In this document: in pieces, positions 28,801 to 36,800 of the stretch
Numbering within the stretch: position 1 is the first letter of the stretch
Layout of the letters: every line of letters starts with the position of its first letter
Assembly: GCA_026003895.1 (NCBI GenBank)
Contig: BPIC01000001.1
Span: forward strand, 748,128-812,127
Direction: 5' to 3'
DNA length: 64,000 nucleotides
Origin: Dehalococcoidia bacterium
Lineage (GTDB): Bacteria; Chloroflexota; Dehalococcoidia; SpSt-223
Translations under genes and position numbers: made by a program
Notes under the pieces: generated by a model
Told to the model about the DNA's origin: nothing
Databases searched by the model: none
The model's input: the letters and a program-made list of their open reading frames with translations, nothing else

Positions 28801-29262
28801 TTAATCGCGCTTCGGCTTCATGGCGTAGATGCTGCTGATTTCGATCTCGACTTCGACACTCTCCGATCCTTGGCGCACAGCCTCCGAGCCCGGGACAACT
28901 CGCGCTCGGCCATAGACCGTCGCCACCGCGCCGTCGGCGTTCTTGTTGAGCGCCACCCGATTGTTGCTCTGGAAATCCTTGGCGCGCAGCGAGTTTGAAA
29001 ACATGCGCATGGTCAGCCGGCCGTCCGGCTGGAAGTAGGCGTGGATGACGGCGAGGTGCGGCTGTCCCTTGGGGCCAACCGAGGCGACGGTGCACCAGTG
29101 GGTGTTCTGCCAGAACTCCATGAATTGCTCGGCGTTGAAGCGCCAGTCGTCGCGTGCGAAGACGCGCGCTACCTCCGGACCGGCATTCTTCGCCGACTTG
29201 TCGAGGATGGCCTGGATCTTGTCGAGATGCGTCTTGTCCCAGGTTTTGTGCGGCGCCATCAT
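28801..29262 (-). CDS. Pyridoxamine 5'-phosphate oxidase-family protein (copy 1)
   Basis: 153 aa, ATG at 29262 with GGAGAGGAG upstream. Same fold as its neighbour: CTVASVGPKGQPHLAVIHAY, RLTMRMFSNSLRAKDFQSNN, GRARVVPGSEAV and a shared C-terminus SSIYAMKPK. About half of the positions are identical between the copies, with no large gaps, so this is a tandem duplication. TATAGT at 29296-29301 is a likely -10, next to a small palindrome GTCAG-TG-CTGAC (29286-29297). The two genes are 11 nt apart and form an operon. Confidence 0.82.
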   Translation of the reverse strand: MMAPHKTWDKTHLDKIQAILDKSAKNAGPEVARVFARDDWRFNAEQFMEFWQNTHWCTVASVGPKGQPHLAVIHAYFQPDGRLTMRMFSNSLRAKDFQSNNRVALNKNADGAVATVYGRARVVPGSEAVRQGSESVEVEIEISSIYAMKPKRD

Positions 29263-29398
29263 GGCGTCTTCTCCTCTCCGGATTTGTCAGTGCTGACTAT
29301 AGCAAACCGCAGTCGTCAATGCGCGGGACGGGCGAGCGCTTCGTCAGCCGAGCGAGACGAGGGGCCAGTCGTTCTGTGCCGGCCGTCTCTCCCGGCGC

Positions 29399-30430
29399 TC
29401 AGCCGACCGAGAAGAGGCGAGGCTGATCGGCTCGGGCCTGTGGCGTCTTCCGGCCGGAAGCGGTGCGAATCACGTAGCCCTCTTTCAATAAGTACGGTTC
29501 GATAATGTCTTCAAGGGTGTCGGTCTCTTCGTTGAGGGTCGCGGCCAAGGCTTCGATTCCTACCGGGCCGCCGGCGTAGAGCTCGTCGATCGTTGCCAGA
29601 TAGCGCCGGTCGAGCGCGTCGAGGCCACGTTCGTCGATCCCCTCCCGCTCAAGCGCAAGCCGCGCGATATCGCGAGTGATGACGCCGCGTCCATGCACTT
29701 GGGCGTAATCGCGCACTCGGCGCAGCAACCGGTTGGCGATCCGCGGCGTCCCGCGCGACCGGCGGGCGATCTCAAACGCGCCATCCGGCTCGATCGGAAT
29801 GTCGAGGATGTCCGCCGAGCGGGCGACGACCTCGGTCAGCTCCTCCGCCGTGTAGAAGTCCAAATGCAGCAGGATGCCGAACCGGTCGCGCAGCGGCGCG
29901 GTCAGAAGCCCAGCGCGGGTGGTCGCGCCGACGAGCGTGAAGCGTTTGAGGGGAATCTTGATCGTTTTTGCGAACGCGCCGCGATCGAGGACGAAATCGA
30001 CTTGGAAGTCCTCCATCGCCGAGTAAAGGAACTCCTCGACGGTGTGAGGGATGCGGTGGATCTCGTCGATGAACAGGACCTGACCTGCCTCGAGGTTCGT
30101 CAGGATCCCCATCAGGTCTTTCGGCTTTTCGAGCATCGGCCCCGAGGTGGCGACCATCGTGGTCTCCATCTCGGTGGCGATGATGTGGGAGAGCGTCGTC
30201 TTGCCAAGTCCGGGAGGGCCGTGCAGGAGGACATGATCGAGCGGCTCGCCGCGCTGCTTGGCAGCCTGCAAGGCGACCGCAAGGTTGCCTACCACCTGAG
30301 TCTGGCCGATGTACTCGGCGAGCCGTCGCGGGCGGAGCGACTTGATGGCCGGCTCGTCCGCTGCCGGGAGCGGCTTCTGCTCCCCGGCGTCTGGCTGCGG
30401 TCCCCGCTTGACGACCTTTTCGCGTGCCAT
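29399..30430 (-). CDS. ruvB: Holliday junction branch-migration ATPase RuvB
   Basis: 343 aa, normal length. Motor of branch migration with RuvA. N-domain AAA+: Walker [17 protein letters not shown], Walker [11 protein letters not shown], sensor 1 [10 protein letters not shown], Arg finger region [14 protein letters not shown]. The C-terminal winged helix is present ([20 protein letters not shown], then TASGRKT). A 35-residue basic N-terminal tail precedes the family core. It is the last gene of ruvC-ruvA-ruvB, 21 nt after ruvA. Confidence 0.97.
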   Translation of the reverse strand: MAREKVVKRGPQPDAGEQKPLPAADEPAIKSLRPRRLAEYIGQTQVVGNLAVALQAAKQRGEPLDHVLLHGPPGLGKTTLSHIIATEMETTMVATSGPMLEKPKDLMGILTNLEAGQVLFIDEIHRIPHTVEEFLYSAMEDFQVDFVLDRGAFAKTIKIPLKRFTLVGATTRAGLLTAPLRDRFGILLHLDFYTAEELTEVVARSADILDIPIEPDGAFEIARRSRGTPRIANRLLRRVRDYAQVHGRGVITRDIARLALEREGIDERGLDALDRRYLATIDELYAGGPVGIEALAATLNEETDTLEDIIEPYLLKEGYVIRTASGRKTPQARADQPRLFSVG

Positions 30431-30451
30431 TTCCCTGCCTTTCTCGGAGGC

Positions 30452-31084
30452 TTAGCCCCGCGCCTGCGCCCGCAGCGCCGCTTGGACGAGGTCTTCGGCG
30501 GATTCGATCGGGCCGCCGCGCTTCCGCGCCGCTTGGATCGCCGCTTTCGCCTCGGTCTGGCTGAAACCGAGCCGGCGCAGCACTTCGATCGCTTCTTTGT
30601 CAATCTCCTGATCGAGCGAGGGAAGGTCGGCAAACCCTTCGTCGGCGAGAAGGGCCTCTTTGAGCACCTTCCCGCGCAGTTCGGCGATGACCTTCTCTGC
30701 CGTGCGCCGTCCAAAGCCAGGTAACCGGGCCAACTGGTCGACGTCGTTCTCTTCGATGTATTTCGCCACCGTTGAGACGGAATAGACGAGCGCCTTTGCC
30801 GCTTTGGACGCGCCGATGCCAGAGACGGTGAGCAGCTTCTCAAAGAAGATGCGCTCGTCTACCGTCTCAAAGCCGATGAGTTCGGGCTTGGGATTTTGCG
30901 CTGAGACCCGATAGAGCGTTACGACTTTCACCTTCGGCGGCTTCCCGTTCGCCTTGGCGAGCTTTTCTTCGAAGCTACGCTTGACAAAGTAAGGGACAAG
31001 GATCTCGTAGCCGATCCCGCCGACGTCGACGACGATGCGGTCGGTGTGCACCTCGACGAGCAGTCCCTCGACGTAGGCGATCAT
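30452..31084 (-). CDS. ruvA: Holliday junction DNA helicase subunit RuvA
   Basis: 210 aa. Domain I OB-fold (MIAYVEGLLVEVHTDRIVVD), domain II with two helix-hairpin-helix motifs (LTVSGIGASKAAKALVYSV and ARLPGFGRRTAEKVIAEL), a flexible linker and domain III (AIEVLRRLGFSQTEAKAAIQ) that touches RuvB. The protein binds four-way junctions as a tetramer. The insert KANGKPPKVKV in domain I is slightly longer than usual. The ATG at 31084 overlaps the ruvC stop (ATGA). Confidence 0.97.
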   Translation of the reverse strand: MIAYVEGLLVEVHTDRIVVDVGGIGYEILVPYFVKRSFEEKLAKANGKPPKVKVVTLYRVSAQNPKPELIGFETVDERIFFEKLLTVSGIGASKAAKALVYSVSTVAKYIEENDVDQLARLPGFGRRTAEKVIAELRGKVLKEALLADEGFADLPSLDQEIDKEAIEVLRRLGFSQTEAKAAIQAARKRGGPIESAEDLVQAALRAQARG

Positions 31085-31569
31085 TCGCGCCTCACGTTGG
31101 CGCAGGTGAGGGCGATTGCGAGTGCGTCGGCGACGTCGGCCGGCTCAGGGACGCGCGTTAGTCCGAGCACCTCGGCAACTGCCCGTTGGACCTGGGCCTT
31201 GCTCGCACGGCCTTCGCCGGTGAGCGCCCGTTTGACTTGAGAGGCGGTGAAGGCCTCGACCGGAATGTTGGCTAGACCGGCGGCGAGCGCGATGACGCCG
31301 CGGGCGTGACCCATCAGGATGGCCGTCCGGGGCCGCTCGTAGCGGGTGTACAGGTCCTCAATCGCGACGACCACGGGCTGTACCTCGCGAAGCAGGTCGG
31401 TCACGTCACAGAAGATCGCTGCCAGCCGCTGCTCGATCGGCGCTCGCCGGTCGGCAGGTCGAATCGTGCCGCCTTCGACCAACTCGATCGCCGGACCGCG
31501 CACGACGACCACGCCGTATCCAGTGGTGGCCAGCCCGGGATCGATCCCGACGATCCGCCGCTCCGTCAC
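31081..31569 (-). CDS. ruvC: Holliday junction resolvase RuvC
   Basis: 162 aa. Junction-specific endonuclease of the RNase H fold. Catalytic acids seen: Asp in RRIVGIDPGLATTGYGVV, Glu in VVVAIEDLYTRYERPRT, and the C-terminal Asp in EPADVADALAIALTCANV. The GTG start at 31569 has GGGGGGAGA upstream. It is the first gene of ruvCAB. A sigma70 promoter and a LexA-type box lie in front of it, so DNA damage probably induces the operon. Confidence 0.96.
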   Translation of the reverse strand: MTERRIVGIDPGLATTGYGVVVVRGPAIELVEGGTIRPADRRAPIEQRLAAIFCDVTDLLREVQPVVVAIEDLYTRYERPRTAILMGHARGVIALAAGLANIPVEAFTASQVKRALTGEGRASKAQVQRAVAEVLGLTRVPEPADVADALAIALTCANVRRE

Positions 31570-31597
31570 CGTCTCCCCCCGACTGGATCGGCGATTG

Positions 31598-31609
31598 GAA
31601 CGTTCGTTC
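31598..31609. promoter_or_regulatory. LexA-type (Cheo) SOS box
   Basis: GAAC-GTTC-GTTC fits GAAC-N4-GTTC, the core used by Gram-positive-type LexA. It lies 6 nt below the -10 and over the predicted start site of ruvCAB, a standard blocking position. Confidence 0.65.
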
Positions 31610-31615
31610 TAGGCA

Positions 31616-31644
31616 ATCCTACCGGAGCAGACGGCGAAGTGCAA
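31616..31644 (-). promoter_or_regulatory. Sigma70 promoter of ruvCAB
   Basis: The minus strand reads TTGCAC (31644-31639), a 17-bp spacer, TAGGAT (31621-31616). The start site is predicted near 31609, inside the LexA-type box. The leader to the GTG is about 40 nt. Confidence 0.7.
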
Positions 31645-31678
31645 TCGGTTGTCGAGCGGACCGGATGGCCGTCCGACG

Positions 31679-32311
31679 TCAGGGCCTCGTTCCGGCGACC
31701 AGCCGGTCGATGCGGTCGATCAGCTTGGGCACCTCGCGAGGTTCGATCCATCGCGTCGGCGGCGGCGGTCGCCGGCCTCCGCTTGGCGACTCGGCTGGGA
31801 AGCCAAGGTGAATGATTCCGACGATCCGGTCGCTTGGATCGAGGCCAAAGAGGGCGTTCGTCTCAGGGGCGACGGCGATCGGTCCGCTGGTCCAGAAGGT
31901 GCCAAGCCCGAGCTCGGTTGCTGCGAGCAGCAGGTTCTGAATGGCAGCGGCAGTCGCCGAATAATCCTCTTCGCGCCGGATTTCGTCGCCGACCTGCTGG
32001 CAGGCAACGACGATCAACACTGGTGCGCGCAACAGTTTGGCGCCCGATTCGGCAGCTTCCGCCTCTATCTGATCGGCTGGTAGCCCCTTCTCCTGCAATT
32101 CCCGGCGCTTCAAGGCGCGCCGCAGCTCGGCGAGCGGCAGCCGCGCGACACCTTCAAGGATGATGAACCGCCACGGCTGCGTCAGGTGATGGTTCGGTGC
32201 CCACGCCGCCGCTTCGAGAACGGCGTCGATCAACTGACGCGGCACCGGGTCCGGCCGGTAGTCCTTGATGGTACGCCGGGCGCGGATCGCCTCCTGAACG
32301 CTCATCGACAT
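31679..32311 (-). CDS. Nitroreductase-family FMN oxidoreductase
   Basis: 210 aa from the ATG at 32311 (an ATG at 32305 is possible). N-terminal FMN-phosphate motif RARRTIKDYRPDPVP, then EAAAWAPNHHLTQPWRFI, a central helix pair, and FWTSGPIAVAPETNALFGL with DRIVGIIHLGFP near the end. It belongs to the NADPH-dependent nitroreductase group that reduces quinones, nitro-compounds or related substrates; the natural substrate is unknown. A promoter (TTGGAC-18-TACGAT) lies just upstream. It is divergent from the esterase and not part of the ruv operon. Confidence 0.88.
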   Translation of the reverse strand: MSMSVQEAIRARRTIKDYRPDPVPRQLIDAVLEAAAWAPNHHLTQPWRFIILEGVARLPLAELRRALKRRELQEKGLPADQIEAEAAESGAKLLRAPVLIVVACQQVGDEIRREEDYSATAAAIQNLLLAATELGLGTFWTSGPIAVAPETNALFGLDPSDRIVGIIHLGFPAESPSGGRRPPPPTRWIEPREVPKLIDRIDRLVAGTRP

Positions 32312-32331
32312 TGTCACGCACTCCCACGGCG

Positions 32332-32361
32332 ATCGTATCGGATTGCTTGCGCCCGGTCCAA
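32332..32361 (-). promoter_or_regulatory. Sigma70-like promoter of the nitroreductase gene
   Basis: The minus strand reads TTGGAC (32361-32356), an 18-bp spacer, TACGAT (32337-32332). GGGAG follows before the ATG. Confidence 0.5.
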
Positions 32362-32431
32362 GGCGAACCGTCCCCGCAAACCTCGCCCGAATTCGGGACA
32401 CCGCCGCTCGTCCTAGGAGCATCGGCTGTAC

Positions 32432-32437
32432 TATAGT
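32432..32437 (+). promoter_or_regulatory. -10 element TATAGT before the esterase
   Basis: Lies 62 nt before the ATG at 32500, within CTGTACTATAGTAATG. No clear -35 is seen at normal spacing. Confidence 0.35.
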
Positions 32438-32499
32438 AATGCTGCACGGATCTTCTCTCGTGCGGCCCACTCGGCACCCTGATCTGCGCGCGAGGCGGA

Positions 32500-33468
32500 A
32501 TGAAGCGGATCGCCCTTCCGGCGCTCCTCGTTGCCGGCTGTTTCGGAGCGGTCGCCGGCCTGTATGGCGCGGCAACGCTCAGCGCGTCGCTACCTGCCGC
32601 TGCCTCGGCGAGCGCACCGTCAGGGGACCACGTGGCGGTGGCGATGCCGGAGGTGCCCAGCACTGGCATGCTCGTCGCCCGCACGGTGACGAGCCAGGTG
32701 CTGAAGCGGGAGCTTCCGTATCTTGTCTATCGGCCGGCGGGCGCTGAGCGTGGCGATCAGCGCTACCCCGTGCTGTACCTCTTGCACGGATTGGGGGCGG
32801 ACTGCTCCCAGTGGCAAACGGTTGGCGTCGTCCGCGAGGCGGATCGCTTGATTGCCCGTGGAGCCATTCCACCGATGGTGATCGTGATGCCAACCGGCGA
32901 GGACGGCTATTGGATGAACCACCGTCCTGACGGGCCGCGCTGGCGCGACTACTTGATCACCGAGCTGATCCCGACAGTGGAGGCGAGCGAGCCGATCGCT
33001 GGCACCCGAGAGCTGCGGGCAATCGGCGGCATTTCGGCCGGTGGTCACGGCGCGTTGCAGCTTGCTTGGAACAATCCTCACTTGTTCGCCACGGTCGGCG
33101 CCCACAGCCCCGGCCTGCGCACGGAGCGCGAGGCGTTTGCCTTCTTTGGGAAGGGCCCGGACTTCGAGCGGCGCGATCCGATGTCGCTGGCGAAGCAGGT
33201 GGCCCGTCTGGATCTCGATATTTGGATCGACACCGGCGAGAGCGACCCTTGGCGATCGCGGGCCGAGCTACTGCATCAAACGTTGCTCGAGCGCGGCATT
33301 GCTCACCAATGGCGGCCGCAGCCGGGTGGACACGACGGCTTCTATTGGTCCAGCCGGGTCGGCGAGTATCTGCAGTTTTACGGCGGCGCATTCGCCCGCC
33401 GGCTCCGCGCGGAGTCGCTGCGCGCCGTGACTCTGGTCGACGTAGCCGAGATCGCGCCGTCTAACTGA
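32500..33468 (+). CDS. Secreted alpha/beta-hydrolase, esterase family
   Basis: 322 aa. Signal or anchor at residues 3-28. Esterase-D/feruloyl esterase-type fold: LYLLHGLGADCSQW (oxyanion region), MVIVMPTGEDGYWMN, the nucleophile elbow GGISAGGHGALQ (Ser), an acid in WIDTGESDPW, and the catalytic His in PGGHDGFYW. All three catalytic residues are present. The expected substrates are ester-linked acyl or phenolic groups, or mycolyl-like esters. The ATG at 32500 has GAGGCGG directly upstream. Confidence 0.85.
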   Translation: MKRIALPALLVAGCFGAVAGLYGAATLSASLPAAASASAPSGDHVAVAMPEVPSTGMLVARTVTSQVLKRELPYLVYRPAGAERGDQRYPVLYLLHGLGADCSQWQTVGVVREADRLIARGAIPPMVIVMPTGEDGYWMNHRPDGPRWRDYLITELIPTVEASEPIAGTRELRAIGGISAGGHGALQLAWNNPHLFATVGAHSPGLRTEREAFAFFGKGPDFERRDPMSLAKQVARLDLDIWIDTGESDPWRSRAELLHQTLLERGIAHQWRPQPGGHDGFYWSSRVGEYLQFYGGAFARRLRAESLRAVTLVDVAEIAPSN

Positions 33469-33575
33469 GCAACGCTGAGCGACCTCGGTTGGCCACCGGT
33501 TGCTGTGGTAGAATGCCGCGTGGCAAGCCGGGCTCGGGTGGTGACGAGCTCGGTTCCGGCGTCCGGAGGGGTGCG

Positions 33576-34256
33576 GTGGAGAAGATCCGGGTTCTACTGG
33601 TCGATGCCCAAGCCATCTTTCGCCAAGGCTTGCGGACCATCCTCTCCCAAGAGCCGGATTTTGAGATCGTCGGCGAATGCGGTGACGGCTTCCAAGCATT
33701 CGACTTCGTTGATCGTCTTCAGCCCGACGTTGTCCTCGCTGACGTCCGGCTGCCCAGCCTCGATGGCCTCGAGCTAACGAGGAAAGTGCGGATGGCCGCC
33801 CGCAGCACCTCGTTTGTGTTGCTTTCTGGCACCGGCGATGACGAAGAGATGCTTTTCCAGGCGATCCGAGCTGGGGCATCGGCCTTCTTCGGCAAAGACA
33901 CCCCCACCGACGACTTGTTGGCCGCCATTCGCCGCGTCGCCGCCGGCGAGTATCTGATCAACGAGACTGTCCTCACTCGACCGAAGGTTGCCTCGCGCGT
34001 GCTCCGCGAGTTTCGCGAACTGAATATGGTCGAGAAGGAAATCGAGCCATTGTTCGCGCCGCTCTCGAACCGCGAGATCGAGATCCTCGACTACATCGCG
34101 CGCGGCAACTCGAACAAAGAGATCGCCCGAGCGCTCAAGATCAGCGATCAGACGGTCAAAAACCACATCACGTCGATCCTGCGCAAGCTGGCGGTGAACG
34201 ACCGAACGGCGGCGGTCGTCTTCGCGCTGCGGCGTGGCTGGATCAAGGTCGACTAG
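33576..34256 (+). CDS. NarL/LuxR-type response regulator
   Basis: 226 aa from the GTG at 33576 (GGAGGGG upstream). Receiver about 4-120: RVLLVDAQAIFRQGL, phospho-Asp56 in VVLADVRLPSLDGLEL, switch Lys in SAFFGKDT. The second acidic residue of the Mg site is Ala11 rather than Asp or Glu. The C-terminal LuxR HTH is LSNREIEILDYIARGNSNKE, then ISDQTVKNHITSILRKL. No cognate kinase is nearby. TAGAAT at 33509-33514 is a possible -10. An Flp pilin gene follows 22 nt later, so the regulator may steer pilus expression or be its operon partner. Confidence 0.92.
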   Translation: MEKIRVLLVDAQAIFRQGLRTILSQEPDFEIVGECGDGFQAFDFVDRLQPDVVLADVRLPSLDGLELTRKVRMAARSTSFVLLSGTGDDEEMLFQAIRAGASAFFGKDTPTDDLLAAIRRVAAGEYLINETVLTRPKVASRVLREFRELNMVEKEIEPLFAPLSNREIEILDYIARGNSNKEIARALKISDQTVKNHITSILRKLAVNDRTAAVVFALRRGWIKVD

Positions 34257-34278
34257 CGAGCAGCGGGGGGACGTCAGC

Positions 34279-34422
34279 GTGCATGATGACGGCCAGTCCG
34301 GCCAGGGTATGATCGAATACGCGCTGATCATCTTTCTCGTCGCGGTGGTGGTCATCGCGGTGCTCGTGCTCGTCGGTCCGCGCATCGGAAGCATGTACTC
34401 GTCGCTCGTCCAAGCGATTTAA
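34279..34422 (+). CDS. Flp/Fap-type pilin
   Basis: 47 aa from the GTG at 34279 (a GGGGGG tract upstream). The sequence SGQGMIEYALIIFLVAVVVI is the classic Flp pilin motif, with Glu at the position 5 of the mature protein and a single hydrophobic helix, ending PRIGSMYSSLVQ. Flp pilins are cut by a TadV-type prepilin peptidase and assembled by the Tad secretion system. No tad genes lie in this window, so assembly genes must be elsewhere. Too short to be a conventional ORF; a longer start at 34234 overlaps the regulator. Confidence 0.85.
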   Translation: MHDDGQSGQGMIEYALIIFLVAVVVIAVLVLVGPRIGSMYSSLVQAI

Positions 34423-34637
34423 CGACCCCCATCGAGCGCAAGCCCACCACGCGTCATCAAACTGACCATCGGTTCGAGCGAGGGCTCGACCTATACGGCA
34501 GCCGTGGTCCGGGCGGTCGCAGCGCCAACCACCCTCACGGGTGGGCGCAGCGTCGTCACTCCTCTGCCCGCAGTGTCCCGCGGTTGTTCACCGTGGTTGT
34601 CCCCCAGCAGTCCTGCGTCGCGAGGGCGGGTGAAGCA

Positions 34638-35264
34638 TCAGCGATCCCGCCCGACGACGGCGTGGGCGACGACCACGGCGCGCACCGAGGCGGTTCCGGC
34701 TCGGCGGAGTGTGCGGGCGCATTCGAGGAGCGTTGCGCCCGTCGTCATGACATCGTCCACCAGCAGGGCCGTCGGTGGCGGGGAGCCGACCAGCGCGAAC
34801 GCGCCCGAGACGTTCCGCCGCCGTTCGGCCGCCCTCAGGCCAACTTGGGTCGCGGTTGGGCGGATGCGCACGAGGCTCGACAGCAGCGTTGCGCCGGGGC
34901 GCGCCGCCTCGCGCGCCAGCAAACCGGCTTGGTTGTAGCCACGCTCTCGCTCGCGGCGAGGGTGGAGTGGCACCGGAACGAGAACGTCCCCGGGGGAAAC
35001 GGCCGCGGCGAGCGCCGGGCCGAGTTCACGGGCAAGGTCCGCCACGCCGCGGAACTTCATTTCTCGAATCGCGCGGCCGAGGGCACCTTCGTAAAGCCCG
35101 AGCGATCGCACCGACTCCAGCGGCGAGCCGGTCCAGCAGCCGCAGTCCGCAACGGCACCACAACGTGGGCAGCAGGGCAGGGAAACAGGTCGACAATGAT
35201 CGCAGAGGTAGCGCCCGCCGCGACCGCAGCCGACGCAGCGGCGCGGAAAGAGGAGGTCGAGCAA
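34638..35264 (-). CDS. comF: ComF-family phosphoribosyltransferase-like protein
   Basis: 208 aa, TTG start at 35264. An N-terminal zinc-finger part has CVGCG, CDHC, CCPRCG and CGCW pairs. The C-terminal phosphoribosyltransferase fold has VPVPLHPRRERERGYNQAGL and the PRPP loop ALLVDDVMTTGATL. ComF/GntX proteins aid DNA uptake in competent bacteria. It is divergent from the GntR gene, with the two starts only 58 nt apart, so promoters overlap. Confidence 0.9.
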   Translation of the reverse strand: MLDLLFPRRCVGCGRGGRYLCDHCRPVSLPCCPRCGAVADCGCWTGSPLESVRSLGLYEGALGRAIREMKFRGVADLARELGPALAAAVSPGDVLVPVPLHPRRERERGYNQAGLLAREAARPGATLLSSLVRIRPTATQVGLRAAERRRNVSGAFALVGSPPPTALLVDDVMTTGATLLECARTLRRAGTASVRAVVVAHAVVGRDR

Positions 35265-35288
35265 TCGACTGAAAATTGGAGCAACCTC

Positions 35289-35316
35289 TTGACCGACCGT
35301 TGGATGAAAGTATACA
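35289..35316 (+). promoter_or_regulatory. Sigma70 promoter for the GntR gene
   Basis: TTGACC (35289-35294), 16-bp spacer, TATACA (35311-35316). The start site should lie near 35322-35324, that is on the first ATG of the GntR frame. Confidence 0.65.
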
Positions 35317-35321
35317 GTGGA

Positions 35322-36026
35322 ATGGAAATCCGAATACTTGTGACCAGAAGGAGGCCCGTCCTGACTGGACTAACTGGCCTAGCGGTGCGTCCCCGTCTCC
35401 TCAGCGAGGAGATTTATTCCACCTTGCGCAATGCCATCATCGAGGAGCGCCTTCCTCCTGGGATGAAAATCGTCGAGGAGCGGCTCGCTAGCGAGCTGGG
35501 CGTCAGCCGCATTCCGCTGCGCGAAGCGCTCCACAAGCTCGAGCGCGACGGATTCGTCGAATCGCTCGCCCACCGCGGCTTCCGCGTCGCCTCCTTCAGC
35601 GAGACCGACATTCGGCAAATCTACGAGATCCGCGAGTTCCTCGAGGTGCCGGCCGCCGTCAAGGCGATGGACAAGCTGCGCAAGACGGGCTTCGGTCCGC
35701 TCGAGGAGGCTCTCGAGGCGATGCGCGAGTCGGTCACGACCAACGAACCGGTGCGCATCGTCGGCCAGCATGTCCGATTTCACCAGATCATCTACAAGGC
35801 CGGCGACAACCCGCGGCTCGTCGAGATGCTCGGGCCGTTCATGGAACTGGGCTTCACCTACCGGGTGGCTCGCCGCGCCGGAATCAATGGTTGGGATGAC
35901 TTCCTCAATGCCCATCAGCGACTGATCGACGTCCTTCGCGATGGCTCGCCCGACGACGTGCGAACCGAGATGATCGCCCACCTCCGGCTCGGCCAACGCA
36001 CTTCCCTCAGTGTCTTGACCGGCTAG
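35322..36026 (+). CDS. GntR-family transcriptional regulator (FadR/FCD type)
   Basis: 234 aa from the ATG at 35322. Winged HTH: EEIYSTLRNAIIEERLPPG, then VEERLASELGVSRIPLREAL and LERDGFVESLAHRGFRVAS. The all-helical FCD effector domain follows from about residue 110 (IREFLEVPAAVKAM; His in VRFHQIIYKAGDNPRLVEML; AHLRLGQR), with His likely to bind a metal and a carboxylate. The start is ambiguous: ATG 35322 sits on the predicted start site (leaderless), whereas a perfect AAGGAGG at 35348-35354 is followed six nt later by an in-frame CTG at 35361. A GTG at 35385 is a third option. Confidence 0.88.
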   Translation: MEIRILVTRRRPVLTGLTGLAVRPRLLSEEIYSTLRNAIIEERLPPGMKIVEERLASELGVSRIPLREALHKLERDGFVESLAHRGFRVASFSETDIRQIYEIREFLEVPAAVKAMDKLRKTGFGPLEEALEAMRESVTTNEPVRIVGQHVRFHQIIYKAGDNPRLVEMLGPFMELGFTYRVARRAGINGWDDFLNAHQRLIDVLRDGSPDDVRTEMIAHLRLGQRTSLSVLTG

Positions 36027-36079
36027 CCGACCGAGCCGCTGCCTGCTCCGTCGTTTCGCTGGTGGCCTCACTCGCGGCG

Positions 36080-36085
36080 TAGAAT
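36080..36085 (+). promoter_or_regulatory. -10 element TAGAAT, leaderless start
   Basis: TAGAAT is followed by seven nt and then the ATG of the SGNH lipoprotein; no ribosome site is present. Confidence 0.5.
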
Positions 36086-36092
36086 CTCGGCA

Positions 36093-36800
36093 ATGGCTCC
36101 CCGGCTCAGTCCAGCCTTCCGGCTGGTGGTCTCCGCCCTCCTTGTCGTCGTCCTCCTCGCTGGCTGCACCGTTCCTGAGGCCGCACCGTCGGCCGTCGCA
36201 CGCCCGCCGGTGCTTGTCGCGATCGGTGCGTCGGATGCCGTTGGGGTCGGCGCTTCCGACCCCTCGCGTCACGGTTGGGTGCCGCAACTCCATCAGAAGC
36301 TGCCGGTCGGCACCCGGCTCGTCAATCTCGGCATCTCCGGGGCGCGCATTGCCGACGCTCTGGCCCAGGAATTGCCCGTTGCTGTCGACGTGTCGCCGGA
36401 TTATGTCGTTATATGGATCGCCGTCAACGATCTGATCGCTGGCACGCCGTTGCCCGCCTACGAGCGCGACCTCGACCTGCTGCTTGGCGAGCTGAGCACG
36501 CGGACGTCTGCCCGACTGTTCATCGCCAACATTCCAAACCTCGGAGCGCTGCCGGCCGCCGCCGGGCTCGACCAACGCCAAGTCGCTGCCGTGGTCGCCG
36601 AGTGGAACACGGTGATTGCCCGCGTCGCCACCGAGCATGGCGCTACCGTGGTGGACCTCGCCGCCGGCTGGCAGGAGCTGGCGGACAACCCGGGCTACCT
36701 CTCGGCCGATGGCTTTCATCCGAGCGATGAGGGATACCGCCGGATCGCCGACCTGTTTTGGGTCGCGATGGATGCGGCCGGAGTGCCGGGACGACCGTGA
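36093..36800 (+). CDS. SGNH/GDSL-type hydrolase lipoprotein
   Basis: 235 aa. Lipoprotein signal peptide with lipobox LLAGC (Cys about 25). SGNH blocks: block [17 protein letters not shown] (nucleophile Ser within GASD, in place of GDS), block II Gly in LGISGARI, block [12 protein letters not shown] (Asn), block [14 protein letters not shown] (Asp and His). All four catalytic residues are present, so an esterase, lipase or O-acetyl-glycan hydrolase activity at the cell surface is plausible. Its stop overlaps the ABC ATPase start (GTGA), which links it to that exporter. Confidence 0.85.
   Translation: MAPRLSPAFRLVVSALLVVVLLAGCTVPEAAPSAVARPPVLVAIGASDAVGVGASDPSRHGWVPQLHQKLPVGTRLVNLGISGARIADALAQELPVAVDVSPDYVVIWIAVNDLIAGTPLPAYERDLDLLLGELSTRTSARLFIANIPNLGALPAAAGLDQRQVAAVVAEWNTVIARVATEHGATVVDLAAGWQELADNPGYLSADGFHPSDEGYRRIADLFWVAMDAAGVPGRP

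Noticed and set aside
28790-29095. Extended start of the second FMN-binding gene
   Set aside because: It would read through the upstream paralogue in another frame; ATG 28789 has a clear SD.
34460-34485. GGTTCGAG resembling a tRNA T-arm
   Set aside because: No acceptor or anticodon arms around it.
34584-36026. A single 480-codon frame covering the GntR gene
   Set aside because: The first 240 codons run antisense to comF and are not protein-like; the real GntR begins at 35322 or later.
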